From Candidatus Woesearchaeota archaeon (GTDB lineage Archaea; Nanobdellota; Nanobdellia; Woesearchaeales; SM23-78), in NCBI GenBank assembly GCA_019322375.1, contig JAHWIP010000093.1, forward strand, positions 1 through 40,398: DNA of 40,398 nt. The letters are read 5' to 3'. The notes under the pieces were generated by a model that was given only the letters and a program-made list of their open reading frames with translations, did no database searches and was not told the origin of the DNA. The position numbers and the translations under genes are program-made. Positions 14,476 through 21,952 of the stretch are shown here, piece by piece (position 1 is the stretch's first letter; each line of letters begins with the position of its first letter).

Positions 14476-15666
14476 ATGCTCTTTAAAAAAGACGAACTTA
14501 GGCATTTATGGGTGTTTTACTTAGCTTCATTTATACATGCCTTGTCTGTTATGATTATGCCTTTTATGATTATTTATTTTAGAAATCTTGGATTTTCGTT
14601 CTTTCAAATCGGTCTTTTGACAGCAGCAGTATCTCTTGGTATTTTCTTTTTTGAAGTGCCTACTGGTGCTTTTGCAGATGGCTGGGGAAGAAAAGAGTCT
14701 GTTATATTAGGTTTTTTGATGACAGCTGTGTGTGTTACTTTTATCTTTTTCTTCAGTTCATTCCTGCCAATATTTATTTTATGGTTCTTAGCAGGCATAG
14801 GAATTACTTTTATCAGTGGTGCTGAAGAGTCCTGGGCAATTGATAATCTTAATCATTACAAAAGAAAAGACCTGCACCATGAGTTTTTTACAAAGTGGTG
14901 GAGTATTTCTGGTTTTGGATTTGTATTTGCACCTTTAATAGGGGCATGGCTAGTTAATATCCACTCAATAAGAATACTTTGGGTTGTTTTTGGAATTGGT
15001 TTTTTCTTAGTAGCAATTGTCTTTAGTCTGTTTGGAGAAGAATATTACAAACCAAAGAAAATCAAACTTATCAATGCTTTAAAAGAAACATATTCTAACA
15101 GCAAAAAAGGTTTTCAATTTGCATTAAAGCACAAAACTGTTTTTTTGCTGATTCTGGGCACTATGTTTACAGCAGTTATGTTTATCGGAGATGATGGATG
15201 GCAGCCTTTTCTTGTTAGCCTTTCCCTGCCAACACACGCATTAGGATTTGTGTATTCAATTCTAGGATTAGGAATGGTGGTTTTTCCTTTTATCTCCAAG
15301 CTATTTGTCAAGAAAAACCTTAAGATAACAGTATCAGTTACTATCTTAATTCAGATGGTTTTTCTGTTGCTGATTTTCTTGCTTCTTCCTCCGCTTTTTG
15401 CTATAGGCGGAGCAATTTATGTTCTTTTAGGCGGGTTAAAAGCCATACGTTCGCCTCTTTTAGACACTTATTTTCACAAGTTTCTTCCTAAGAATATAAG
15501 AGCAACGGTTGTTTCTGTAAAAAGCCTTATATTATCTGTAACTTTTGCAGTTATAGGCCTAATTGGCGGAGCCCTCATGGACATCTTTGGCCCTCAGAAA
15601 GTGATTGCTCTTGGAGGCTTGTTTGGGGTTCTTGCCATTGCTGCTTATCTTAGGATTAAGGATTGA
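14476..15666 (+). CDS. Major facilitator superfamily transporter
   Basis: The 396 residues form about 12 hydrophobic helices in two halves separated by a basic loop (YYKPKKIKLINALKETYSNSKKG, about 193-215). GAFADGWGRKESVI after helix 2 is the MFS motif A (GxxxDxxGR). The substrate cannot be told. TTAACTATTTAAAG about 25-35 nt before the ATG is the likely promoter, with a short leader lacking a ribosome binding site. The stop lies 12 nt from the convergent fibrillarin gene. Confidence 0.9.
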   Translation: MLFKKDELRHLWVFYLASFIHALSVMIMPFMIIYFRNLGFSFFQIGLLTAAVSLGIFFFEVPTGAFADGWGRKESVILGFLMTAVCVTFIFFFSSFLPIFILWFLAGIGITFISGAEESWAIDNLNHYKRKDLHHEFFTKWWSISGFGFVFAPLIGAWLVNIHSIRILWVVFGIGFFLVAIVFSLFGEEYYKPKKIKLINALKETYSNSKKGFQFALKHKTVFLLILGTMFTAVMFIGDDGWQPFLVSLSLPTHALGFVYSILGLGMVVFPFISKLFVKKNLKITVSVTILIQMVFLLLIFLLLPPLFAIGGAIYVLLGGLKAIRSPLLDTYFHKFLPKNIRATVVSVKSLILSVTFAVIGLIGGALMDIFGPQKVIALGGLFGVLAIAAYLRIKD

Positions 15667-15678
15667 TAGAAAATAAGC

Positions 15679-16401
15679 TCACTTCCTCTTACAAACAAAC
15701 ATTGCATGGTCTTTTTCATAGGGTTCTAGTTCCCTGTAATCAACAACATTCATGCTGCTCTGCTCTAATTGCTTTCTCACTTCTTTGAATATGTCTTTTG
15801 GTCTTTGAGAAACATCTATGCTTCTGGCTTTTACTGCCAGCAATCCAAAGCCTCCTTTTTTCAGGTAAGCATCGCAGTTCTTCAGGAATATATCCACTTG
15901 GTTTCTCTGGGCTATGTCCTGGTAAACAACATCTACTTCTTTGGTTATTAATTCCTTGTACTCCTCTGGATGATTAGCATCAGCTAATATCGGCGCCATG
16001 TTAGTTCTTTCCTCGCAAATAAAGATTAAGTCTCTAACAACCCGAGGAGCATTGTCAACACAAAAAACAAAGCCATCCTTGCCAACAATATCAGATACAT
16101 GCGATGGTGTGAATCCATGGGCTGCGCCCAGGTAAAGAACCTTGTCTCCCTGCTTAACACCAATCTGGGAAATGCCTTTCTTAACAGCAGCTCCTAGTTT
16201 GCTCCGATAAATATCCCAGGCCCTGTACTCTATTCCTTTATGCTTTACTAATTCTTCTTCAAACAATGATTTGCCAGGGACTAAGTTAATGGTGTAGAGG
16301 AATCTCTTGCTTGCTTTGTCTTCAAAAGACTTTTTGTCTTTTGAATCAACATATTTTTTTCTGTTGTATTCATAGACATTAAATTTTTTTAACTGACGCA
16401 T
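15679..16401 (-). CDS. flpA: Fibrillarin-like rRNA/tRNA 2'-O-methyltransferase
   Basis: FlpA is the methyltransferase subunit of archaeal C/D box sRNPs. EYRAWDIYRSKLGAAVKKG, KVLYLGAAHGFTPSHVSDIVG, GFVFCVDNAPRVVRDL and DVVYQDIAQRNQ are the hallmark segments, and LLAVKARSIDV carries the catalytic Lys. Motif I is unusual: most fibrillarins read GAASGTT where this protein has GAAHGFT. The length of 240 residues is slightly above normal. It is the last gene of the lrp-nop5-membrane protein-flpA unit, starting 1 nt after the membrane-protein stop. Confidence 0.94.
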   Translation of the reverse strand: MRQLKKFNVYEYNRKKYVDSKDKKSFEDKASKRFLYTINLVPGKSLFEEELVKHKGIEYRAWDIYRSKLGAAVKKGISQIGVKQGDKVLYLGAAHGFTPSHVSDIVGKDGFVFCVDNAPRVVRDLIFICEERTNMAPILADANHPEEYKELITKEVDVVYQDIAQRNQVDIFLKNCDAYLKKGGFGLLAVKARSIDVSQRPKDIFKEVRKQLEQSSMNVVDYRELEPYEKDHAMFVCKRK

Positions 16402-16402
16402 T

Positions 16403-16780
16403 TTATTTCTTAAACACTTCCTTATACAACAATATCCTGGCCAGGCTTACACTGTACATTATTACGCATAGTACTTTGAAGATTATTAATAAGAAGGTAA
16501 CTCCTATTACTATGAATAACAAGGCCAGCACAAGAGCTGTTTGTCCCAGCATGATATAGCTGGAGGTGTGCTCAAAATAAGCATGTTTCTTGCCTGTTCT
16601 ATGGATTTTTTCTTCGTAGAGCATCCAGAAGTATAATGAGAATCCTATTAGCAGGATTATTATGTAAAAAGCCAGGTTAAATAGATACTTATAAAACAAG
16701 GCTCCTAGGATAATTATTATTAGCAAAGAAACAAACTCTAGTTCTAATAATACTTGCTTGTCATGGCGACTGATCTTCAT
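16403..16780 (-). CDS. Hypothetical membrane protein between nop5 and flpA
   Basis: The 125 residues have about four membrane helices (about 14-32, 35-54, 75-95 and 96-117), separated by a hydrophilic loop (YEEKIHRTGKKHAYFEHT). No family is recognised. It overlaps the nop5 end by 20 nt and ends 1 nt before flpA, so it is translated within the C/D RNP unit. Whether it has any functional link to RNA modification is unknown; the tight packing is the only hint. Confidence 0.75.
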   Translation of the reverse strand: MKISRHDKQVLLELEFVSLLIIIILGALFYKYLFNLAFYIIILLIGFSLYFWMLYEEKIHRTGKKHAYFEHTSSYIMLGQTALVLALLFIVIGVTFLLIIFKVLCVIMYSVSLARILLYKEVFKK

Positions 16781-17510
16781 GTAGCCTCACCTCTAATTCT
16801 TTTAATAATTTATCAGCTATGTACTCTCCTTTAAAATAATCTGTTCTTACACATATAAATATTTTGTCTGCCAAAGCCCTTGCTGCCCTGCCTTTATCAG
16901 ATTTTTTTGCTTTTTGAACCAGCGGGTGATGTAATATATACCCATACTTAGGCGGCTTTGCACCTGTCTTTATATGCCTGAAAAAAGCTTTTTCAGCTCC
17001 TAGTAACTGTATGGTGCTGCTTCTCATCATTGCCAGTTTTTTAAGACTGCCTGCTCCTTTTATTAGTTTTGCTCCTATTAATGCCCCTGCTAGTGTTGTT
17101 AGGTTTGGGCAGTGAGCTTTCATGGTTGCTTCCAGGTATTTTTCTAACTCACTGATCTGTTTTGCCAGAGTATCAATGCTCTTAGCTGTTAGTAACATAG
17201 GTTTAATATGATTTTTAGGCATGTCCGCGCCCAGGGTGCTGTTTAGCTTTAAGTCATTTAGCAATACCTTTCTGTCTTTTTTTAATACCAGTTTTACATA
17301 AGCCTCATTATCCTGTATTTTTTTATCCAGCTCAGGAAGATAGATAGAATACCACTCTCTCAAACGCTTAGTTAGAACATTTATTATTCTTTGCAATTCT
17401 TCAAAGTTATTAACAGCATTAATTATGAACAAATCAGGATTAACAGATTCTTTAACACCTTTTCTGGCTAGTTCAATGTTTTTTGCTCTTAGCTTTGAGA
17501 GTTTGGACAT
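16761..17510 (-). CDS. nop5: Nop5 (Nop56/58 family) C/D sRNP core protein lacking the N-terminal domain
   Basis: Nop5 bridges L7Ae-bound C/D RNA and fibrillarin. Coiled-coil segments RIINVLTKRLREWYSIYLPEL (39-60) and the Nop domain are well conserved: TTLAGALIGAKLIKGAGSLKKLA, STIQLLGAEKAFFRH (165-179), KPPKYGYILHHP, KGRAARALADKIFICVRTDYF. The product is 249 residues. Archaeal Nop5 usually has about 110-120 more at the N-terminus, the domain that contacts fibrillarin, and here the chain starts at its very end. The Lrp gene stops 3 nt upstream, so no room exists for the missing part. The Lys-rich C-terminal tail is also absent. Confidence 0.88.
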   Translation of the reverse strand: MSKLSKLRAKNIELARKGVKESVNPDLFIINAVNNFEELQRIINVLTKRLREWYSIYLPELDKKIQDNEAYVKLVLKKDRKVLLNDLKLNSTLGADMPKNHIKPMLLTAKSIDTLAKQISELEKYLEATMKAHCPNLTTLAGALIGAKLIKGAGSLKKLAMMRSSTIQLLGAEKAFFRHIKTGAKPPKYGYILHHPLVQKAKKSDKGRAARALADKIFICVRTDYFKGEYIADKLLKELEVRLHEDQSP

Positions 17511-17513
17511 TTT

Positions 17514-18002
17514 TTAAAATGGAAGTTCTTTCCACTTATATTGTTTTGTGAATATAAAGCTCTGCCAGTCCTTTATTATTTTTGAGAATCTGGTTTTTAT
17601 GCTGTGCGATACTGTATCCAGTTCTTCTGGGTCTTTTGCCCATATAGCTATTTTCAAGTCATAGCTGCCAGTGATTTTCTCAACTGATACTATGTTTTCT
17701 TTTTTCAAAAGATAATTTAAGAATTCCTGCCATTCTTCTTTAGTATAATTCCAGGTTGCTATCATTATTACTGCATATATATTATATCCTAGTTTTTTCT
17801 TGTTAATCCTTACAATAAATTTCTCAATAACACCCTTATTTTTTAGCTTATTCAACCTATACCTTACTGTTTCATGGCTGAGCTTTACTCTTTTGGCTAG
17901 TTCTAGAATGGGTATTCTGCCGTCTTGCTCTAGTATCTTGATTATCTCAATATCCTTTTTATCAGGTTGGTATATTTCAGGGTTTTTACTGGTTTTTGCC
18001 AT
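17514..18002 (-). CDS. Lrp/AsnC family transcriptional regulator
   Basis: The N-terminal winged helix-turn-helix is DKKDIEIIKILEQDGRIPILELAKRVKLSHETVRYRLNKL in outline, followed by the family's VIEKF strand and a C-terminal RAM-like alpha/beta domain (VEKITGSYDLKIAIWAKD). The length of 162 residues is usual. The ATG at 18002 is used; a TTG nine bases upstream is the only other candidate. It leads the unit containing nop5 and flpA and is divergent from the cupin gene, whose shared AT-rich gap it may regulate. The ligand is unknown. Confidence 0.9.
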   Translation of the reverse strand: MAKTSKNPEIYQPDKKDIEIIKILEQDGRIPILELAKRVKLSHETVRYRLNKLKNKGVIEKFIVRINKKKLGYNIYAVIMIATWNYTKEEWQEFLNYLLKKENIVSVEKITGSYDLKIAIWAKDPEELDTVSHSIKTRFSKIIKDWQSFIFTKQYKWKELPF

Positions 18003-18091
18003 ATTATTCAACTATATTTAAGATATTAATATATAAAGTTTACTATTTTACATATAAATATTAAAAAATTTATTAAAAAATAGGTGATATC
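18003..18091. promoter_or_regulatory. Divergent promoters of lrp and the cupin gene
   Basis: CTTTATATATTAATA on the minus strand (about 18026-18040) is a TATA-like box for the lrp unit. AAATTTATTAAAA (about 18065-18077) is a likely TATA box for the cupin gene, followed by AGGTGATATC just before its ATG at 18092, a ribosome binding site form seen repeatedly in this window. Confidence 0.45.
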
Positions 18092-18694
18092 ATGAAAGAA
18101 ATTCCAAAAATAAGGGTTTATCGATTGTATGAAAATAGGTACACAGGCGATGACTATGACTACAGGGAAGAGACTGAACTAAAAGGAACATACTTTACAA
18201 GGACAAAGGCAGAAAAAGAAAAAACAAAGCTAGAAGAACAGGCAAAAAGAGAGGCAGGAGACAGGTATGACTGGCAGCGCCATGTTCATTATTATATAAA
18301 GCCAAAACTAGTTGAAAGCAAAGGCCTGGAATACTATGGAGAAAGGCCAGATAACTTTATACCTTTCCATACAGTGAAACCAATAAAAGATGCTTGTGGA
18401 ACAATAAGAGAACTATACTCTTCAAAAAACCTTAGCTTAGCATGTGTTAATCTAAAGGGAGAAGCCAAAAAGCACAAGCACTCAAAAATAGAGGAGGTGT
18501 ATTTTGTTGTTAAAGGAGAAGGCAGCCTGTCTATAGGAGAGGATAAGTACAGGATTGAGCAAAGAGACACTATTAGTATTCCTAAAGACACTTATCATTA
18601 TTTGGAATCAGAGCAAGGTTCTGAACTAGAAGTGATGGTGATTACACACCCTAAGTATTCAAATGAGGATGTTATATTAGAGGATAAGATGTGA
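18092..18694 (+). CDS. Cupin-domain protein with an unassigned N-terminal region
   Basis: The C-terminal half (about 105-190) is a cupin_2 barrel: GEAKKHKHSKIEEVYFVVKG carries the His/His/Glu metal motif, and RDTISIPKDTYHYLES the second His motif. The N-terminal 75 residues are highly charged (RVYRLYENRYTGDDYDYREE, KAEKEKTKLEEQAKREAGD) and unrecognised. The fold binds metal and could be enzymatic or sensory; the substrate is unknown. It is divergent from the Lrp-like regulator. Confidence 0.8.
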   Translation: MKEIPKIRVYRLYENRYTGDDYDYREETELKGTYFTRTKAEKEKTKLEEQAKREAGDRYDWQRHVHYYIKPKLVESKGLEYYGERPDNFIPFHTVKPIKDACGTIRELYSSKNLSLACVNLKGEAKKHKHSKIEEVYFVVKGEGSLSIGEDKYRIEQRDTISIPKDTYHYLESEQGSELEVMVITHPKYSNEDVILEDKM

Positions 18695-18785
18695 TTAAAC
18701 AAGATTATGTTTTATTCGGAAACTTCCTGGTTTTCTATGCATAGTCTTTATTAAGCAGTTGCCTTAGTATTTGTTTAACCAAAAC

Positions 18786-18948
18786 CTTTAAATATTAGTT
18801 ATACATATGTATAATTAAAATATAATTAAAACAAAAATTGCCCGGGTTACGTAAGGGGTTCCGGCACGTTTTTGTGCTAGGAACCGCTTGCCTTTTGTAA
18901 ACTTTTGGTAGTGAGCGTAGCGAACGGGCGAAAAGTTTGGTGATAATT
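18786..18948 (+). promoter_or_regulatory. vapBC promoter, palindromic operator and structured leader
   Basis: A TATA-like CTTTAAATATT (18786-18796) is followed by a perfect 16-nt palindrome TTATACATATGTATAA (18799-18814), placed where it would overlap the transcription start. This is a good candidate for autorepression by the AbrB-like antitoxin. The predicted leader is about 130 nt, much longer than others here. It holds AAGGGGTTCCGGCAC (18853-18867) opposite GTGCTAGGAACCGCTT (18874-18889), and AAACTTTT (18899-18906) opposite AAAAGTTT (18931-18938), the latter enclosing GTGAGCGTAGCGAAC. GGTG at 18939-18942 precedes the vapB ATG. Confidence 0.55.
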
Positions 18949-19158
18949 ATGGCAGTCGAAGTAACCCTAAGAAAATGGGGCAACTCAATAGGAGGGGTGT
19001 TTCCAAAAGAATTTGTAGAAGAAAAAGGGCTAAAGCCAGATGAGACTATACTTGTAGAAGTGGTGAAGAAAGCAGACTTAACACCTATTTTTGGCAGTCT
19101 GAAATTCAAAAGAAGCGCTCAAGAAATGAAAGACGAGGCAAGAAAAGGATGGGATTGA
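18949..19158 (+). CDS. vapB: AbrB/MazE-type antitoxin (VapB)
   Basis: This 69-residue swapped-hairpin AbrB protein has EVTLRKWGNSIGGVFPKEFVEE, the classic DNA-binding strand-turn (RKWGNSIGVxIPKE). The C-terminal part (LKFKRSAQEMKDEARKGWD) would bind and neutralise the toxin. The ATG at 18949 follows GGTG and gives the family's usual start. The stop overlaps the toxin start by 10 nt, the usual antitoxin-first arrangement. Confidence 0.88.
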   Translation: MAVEVTLRKWGNSIGGVFPKEFVEEKGLKPDETILVEVVKKADLTPIFGSLKFKRSAQEMKDEARKGWD

Positions 19159-19538
19159 AGCCTGTTGATTCAAAGACATATTTTTTCGATACATACGCCT
19201 TTATCGAAGCCATCAATGGAAACAAGAGCTATCGGCCTTACATGAAAGGCATTACCATCATAACGACAAAGCTTAACCTGATGGAGTTGCACTACATCAC
19301 GCTCAAAGATATTGGTGAAAAAATGGCTGACGCGCATTACGAATTCTTCAAAGACTTCGTAATAATGATAAGCGATGAAATAATAAAAAAAGCTAATAAG
19401 TTCAGATATGCTAATAGGAAAAAAAAGCTTTCCTACACTGACTGCATCGGCTATATCATTGCAAGAACCAGAAACATAAAATTCCTAACAGGAGACAAAG
19501 AATTCAAAGGCATGGAGGGGGTTGAGTTTGTGAAGTGA
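19149..19538 (+). CDS. vapC: PIN-domain ribonuclease toxin (VapC)
   Basis: PIN-domain toxins are metal-dependent ribonucleases that cut tRNA or rRNA. The 129 residues show the four acidic positions: D14 (FFDTYAFIEA), E46 (NLMELHY), D98 (SYTDCIGYIIA) and D116 (FLTGDKEF). The start overlaps the vapB stop. By eye the codon choice (more C-ending codons such as TTC, ATC and GCC) differs somewhat from neighbouring genes, which would fit recent acquisition; this was not measured. Confidence 0.9.
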   Translation: MGLKPVDSKTYFFDTYAFIEAINGNKSYRPYMKGITIITTKLNLMELHYITLKDIGEKMADAHYEFFKDFVIMISDEIIKKANKFRYANRKKKLSYTDCIGYIIARTRNIKFLTGDKEFKGMEGVEFVK

Positions 19539-19597
19539 GTAATTTAAAAGAGTATTTTAAATGTTGTTATTTTCTCCTCTAGAAAGAGGTTTTTGCC

Positions 19598-19894
19598 TTA
19601 CTTCCTCACCCTTATCTCTCCTCGTATCACATAGAATTCTTGGTTATCCTTGGTTATCTTATTATCAGCATAATACCTTACTATGCTTTCAAAGGCTTTC
19701 CCATACCATAGCTTAAAAATATCTTTCATTATTATCTCAAGAAGATCAAGGTCATTTAGTGCAGCTGGATATTTCTTGCCTTGCAGCCAGTTGGTTGTAG
19801 CATGCTTGCCTTGCCTGGTTATCACTGGAGACATGTCAAAGTGAACAATATCAACCAGCCCAGAAGCATCAGAACCTAGTTTTTTTGTGTACAT
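19598..19894 (-). CDS. Hypothetical protein (98 aa)
   Basis: I do not recognise a family. I start at the ATG at 19894 because AAATATTTATATAC lies about 25 nt upstream, which would give a leaderless mRNA; the frame stays open to 20053 but that would run into the divergent aRF1 gene. The chain begins MYTKKLGSDASGLVDIVHFDM and has a helical middle (LNDLDLLEIIMKDIFKLWYGKAFESIVRYY) and a C-terminal beta part ending in RGEIRVRK. No membrane segment or catalytic motif is evident. Confidence 0.65.
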   Translation of the reverse strand: MYTKKLGSDASGLVDIVHFDMSPVITRQGKHATTNWLQGKKYPAALNDLDLLEIIMKDIFKLWYGKAFESIVRYYADNKITKDNQEFYVIRGEIRVRK

Positions 19895-19994
19895 TAAAAA
19901 AAACAGTATGGTAAATGATGTATATAAATATTTGTGTGCTTGAGTAAACTCTTCATAAGCTTTATAAACCCTGTTTAACCTTCTATAAACTATT

Positions 19995-21119
19995 ATGAAA
20001 GAAGATAAAAAGGAAAAGCTTAGAATCAGCACTAAGCAAAGGCTTAAGCTCAAGCATTTTGTTAAAGAGCTTGGCCAACATAGAGGGCGCCATACAGAAC
20101 TGGTGTCTGTTTATGTTCCTAGTGGTTATGATATGAATAAGATTATTAATCATCTTCAGCAGGAGCAGGGCACTGCTTCTAATATTAAGAGTGCCAGCAC
20201 TAGGAATAATGTGATTACTGCTCTGGAAAAAATGATTCAGCACTTGAAACTGTTTACTAAAACCCCTGAACATGGACTGACTGTTTTTTCTGGGAATGTT
20301 GCTGAGCGCGAGGGACAGCAGGATTTTAAGGTGTGGAGCATTGAGCCTCCTATTCCTTTAAACCAGCGTTTGTACAGGTGTGACAAGGAGTTTGTGCTTG
20401 AACCTTTAGTAGAGATGGTTGAGCACGAGGATGTTTATGGCATGGTTGTTATGGACAGAAGAGACGCAACCCTGGCTTTGCTTAAGGGAAAAACCATTAC
20501 TCCTTTGCAAAAAACTCATTCAGAAGTTCCTGGCAAGATTAGGGCTGGTGGCCAGAGTGCTCCTAGGTTTGCCCGGCTTAGGGAAGGCGCTATCAAGGAC
20601 CATTATAAAAAAGTGTCTGATTACATGAAGAACCAGTTTCTTTTCTTAAAAGACTTGAAAGGCATTCTGCTGGGCGGCCCTAGCACCACTACTAATGATT
20701 TCTTGAACAAAGGCTATCTAACTGCTGATGTTAAGAACAAGATTATTGCTGTTAAGGATTTGAGTTATACTGGTGAGTTTGGTTTGCAAGAACTGCTTGA
20801 GAAATGCCAGGATGTGCTGGCAGAAGAAGAGGTTGCTAAGGAGAAAAAGCTTATGCAGAAATTCTTTAGCCTCTTAGCTACTAAGCCTGAAATGGTTTCT
20901 TATGGTGAAAAACAAGTTAAGGAGTGCCTGAGCATGGGTGCTGTTGACACTTTGATATTATCAGAAACCTTGAATGATCACATGCTTGATGAGTTTGATG
21001 AAAATGCAAAGAAGGTAGGCACTGAGATAGAGATTATATCCACTGAAACAAGAGAAGGGGTGCAGTTAAAAGAGCTGGGTGGAATAGCTGCTATTCTTAG
21101 GTATCCTGTGCACGTGTAA
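19995..21119 (+). CDS. prf1: Archaeal peptide chain release factor aRF1
   Basis: aRF1 recognises all three stop codons and releases the nascent chain. NIKS (63-66) and YRCDKEF (127-133) are the stop-codon-reading elements of domain 1; RAGGQSAPRFARLRE holds the catalytic GGQ (185-187). Domain 3 ends normally (LGGIAAILRYPVHV). The 374 residues are slightly shorter than the 410-420 of many archaea, with a shortened C-terminal domain lacking the zinc-like insertion. It is divergent from the small hypothetical gene at 19894. Confidence 0.96.
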   Translation: MKEDKKEKLRISTKQRLKLKHFVKELGQHRGRHTELVSVYVPSGYDMNKIINHLQQEQGTASNIKSASTRNNVITALEKMIQHLKLFTKTPEHGLTVFSGNVAEREGQQDFKVWSIEPPIPLNQRLYRCDKEFVLEPLVEMVEHEDVYGMVVMDRRDATLALLKGKTITPLQKTHSEVPGKIRAGGQSAPRFARLREGAIKDHYKKVSDYMKNQFLFLKDLKGILLGGPSTTTNDFLNKGYLTADVKNKIIAVKDLSYTGEFGLQELLEKCQDVLAEEEVAKEKKLMQKFFSLLATKPEMVSYGEKQVKECLSMGAVDTLILSETLNDHMLDEFDENAKKVGTEIEIISTETREGVQLKELGGIAAILRYPVHV

Positions 21120-21181
21120 GATTTTAGTATTCTGTAAAATTATTCAAAGCTTTTAAATAAAAAGAAAGTTTACCCACAAGC

Positions 21182-21952
21182 ATGGGGCAGGCAATGAATA
21201 AAAAAATAGTTTTTCTTGTAATAATCCTGGTTCTCTTGTTCATTATTGCGACTCAGAGAACTGGTTTTATTGGTAACATGATTGCACAAGAAGTTAATGC
21301 TTCTGAGCCTGATGAGTATGCTGTTCTGAGAAAGCAGATGGTTGATACACAGCTAAGAACCAGGGATATTTCTGATGAAAAAGTGCTCGCAGTCATGGAA
21401 AAGGTGCCTAGGCACAGGTTAATGTATGCTTTTATTGACCAGGCTTATGAGGACCACCCTGTGCCTATTGGTTATGGCCAGACCATTAGCCAGCCTTATA
21501 TTGTTGCTCTGATGACCCAGGAGCTAAGAGTGAATAGTTCTGACAAGGTGCTTGAGATTGGCACTGGTTCTGGCTACCAAGCAAGTGTGCTGGCAGAGCT
21601 TGTTAAAAATGTTTATACAATAGAGATAATAGAGCCTCTGGCAATAAGAGCTAATCAGACCCTAAAAGATTTAGGTTATTCTAATGTTGAGGTAATGCAT
21701 GCTGATGGTTATTTTGGGTGGGAGGAAAAGGCTCCTTTTGATGCAATAATTATAACTGCTGCTGCTAATCATGTGCCTCCTCCTCTTATTGAGCAACTTA
21801 AGGATGGCGGCAGGCTGATTATTCCTCTTGCAAGCACTACTGGATTTCAGACTTTGATCTTGATTACAAAGAGGGGTGATGAGCTTGAGACCAGGTTTAT
21901 CACTGGCGTCAGGTTTGTTCCTATGACTGGTGAAGCCCAGAAAAAAAGCTAA
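21182..21952 (+). CDS. pcm: Protein-L-isoaspartate O-methyltransferase with N-terminal membrane anchor/signal
   Basis: PIMT methylates isoaspartyl residues in aged proteins. DTQLRTRDISDEKVLAVMEKVPRH, GYGQTISQPYIVALM, VLEIGTGSGYQASVLAEL (SAM motif I), PFDAIIITAAANHVPPPL and GGRLIIPL are the family signatures. Residues 8-23 (IVFLVIILVLLFIIAT) form a hydrophobic segment after a Lys pair, so the enzyme is probably membrane-anchored or exported, unlike the cytoplasmic standard form. SAM access outside the cell would be a problem, so an inward-facing anchor is also possible. An alternative start is the Met at 21194. Its end overlaps the next gene by 4 nt, tail to tail. Confidence 0.88.
   Translation: MGQAMNKKIVFLVIILVLLFIIATQRTGFIGNMIAQEVNASEPDEYAVLRKQMVDTQLRTRDISDEKVLAVMEKVPRHRLMYAFIDQAYEDHPVPIGYGQTISQPYIVALMTQELRVNSSDKVLEIGTGSGYQASVLAELVKNVYTIEIIEPLAIRANQTLKDLGYSNVEVMHADGYFGWEEKAPFDAIIITAAANHVPPPLIEQLKDGGRLIIPLASTTGFQTLILITKRGDELETRFITGVRFVPMTGEAQKKS

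Noticed and set aside
19895..20053. Longer form of the 98-residue hypothetical protein
   Set aside because: It would overlap the start of the divergent aRF1 gene and its promoter; a TATA box is correctly placed for the ATG at 19894.
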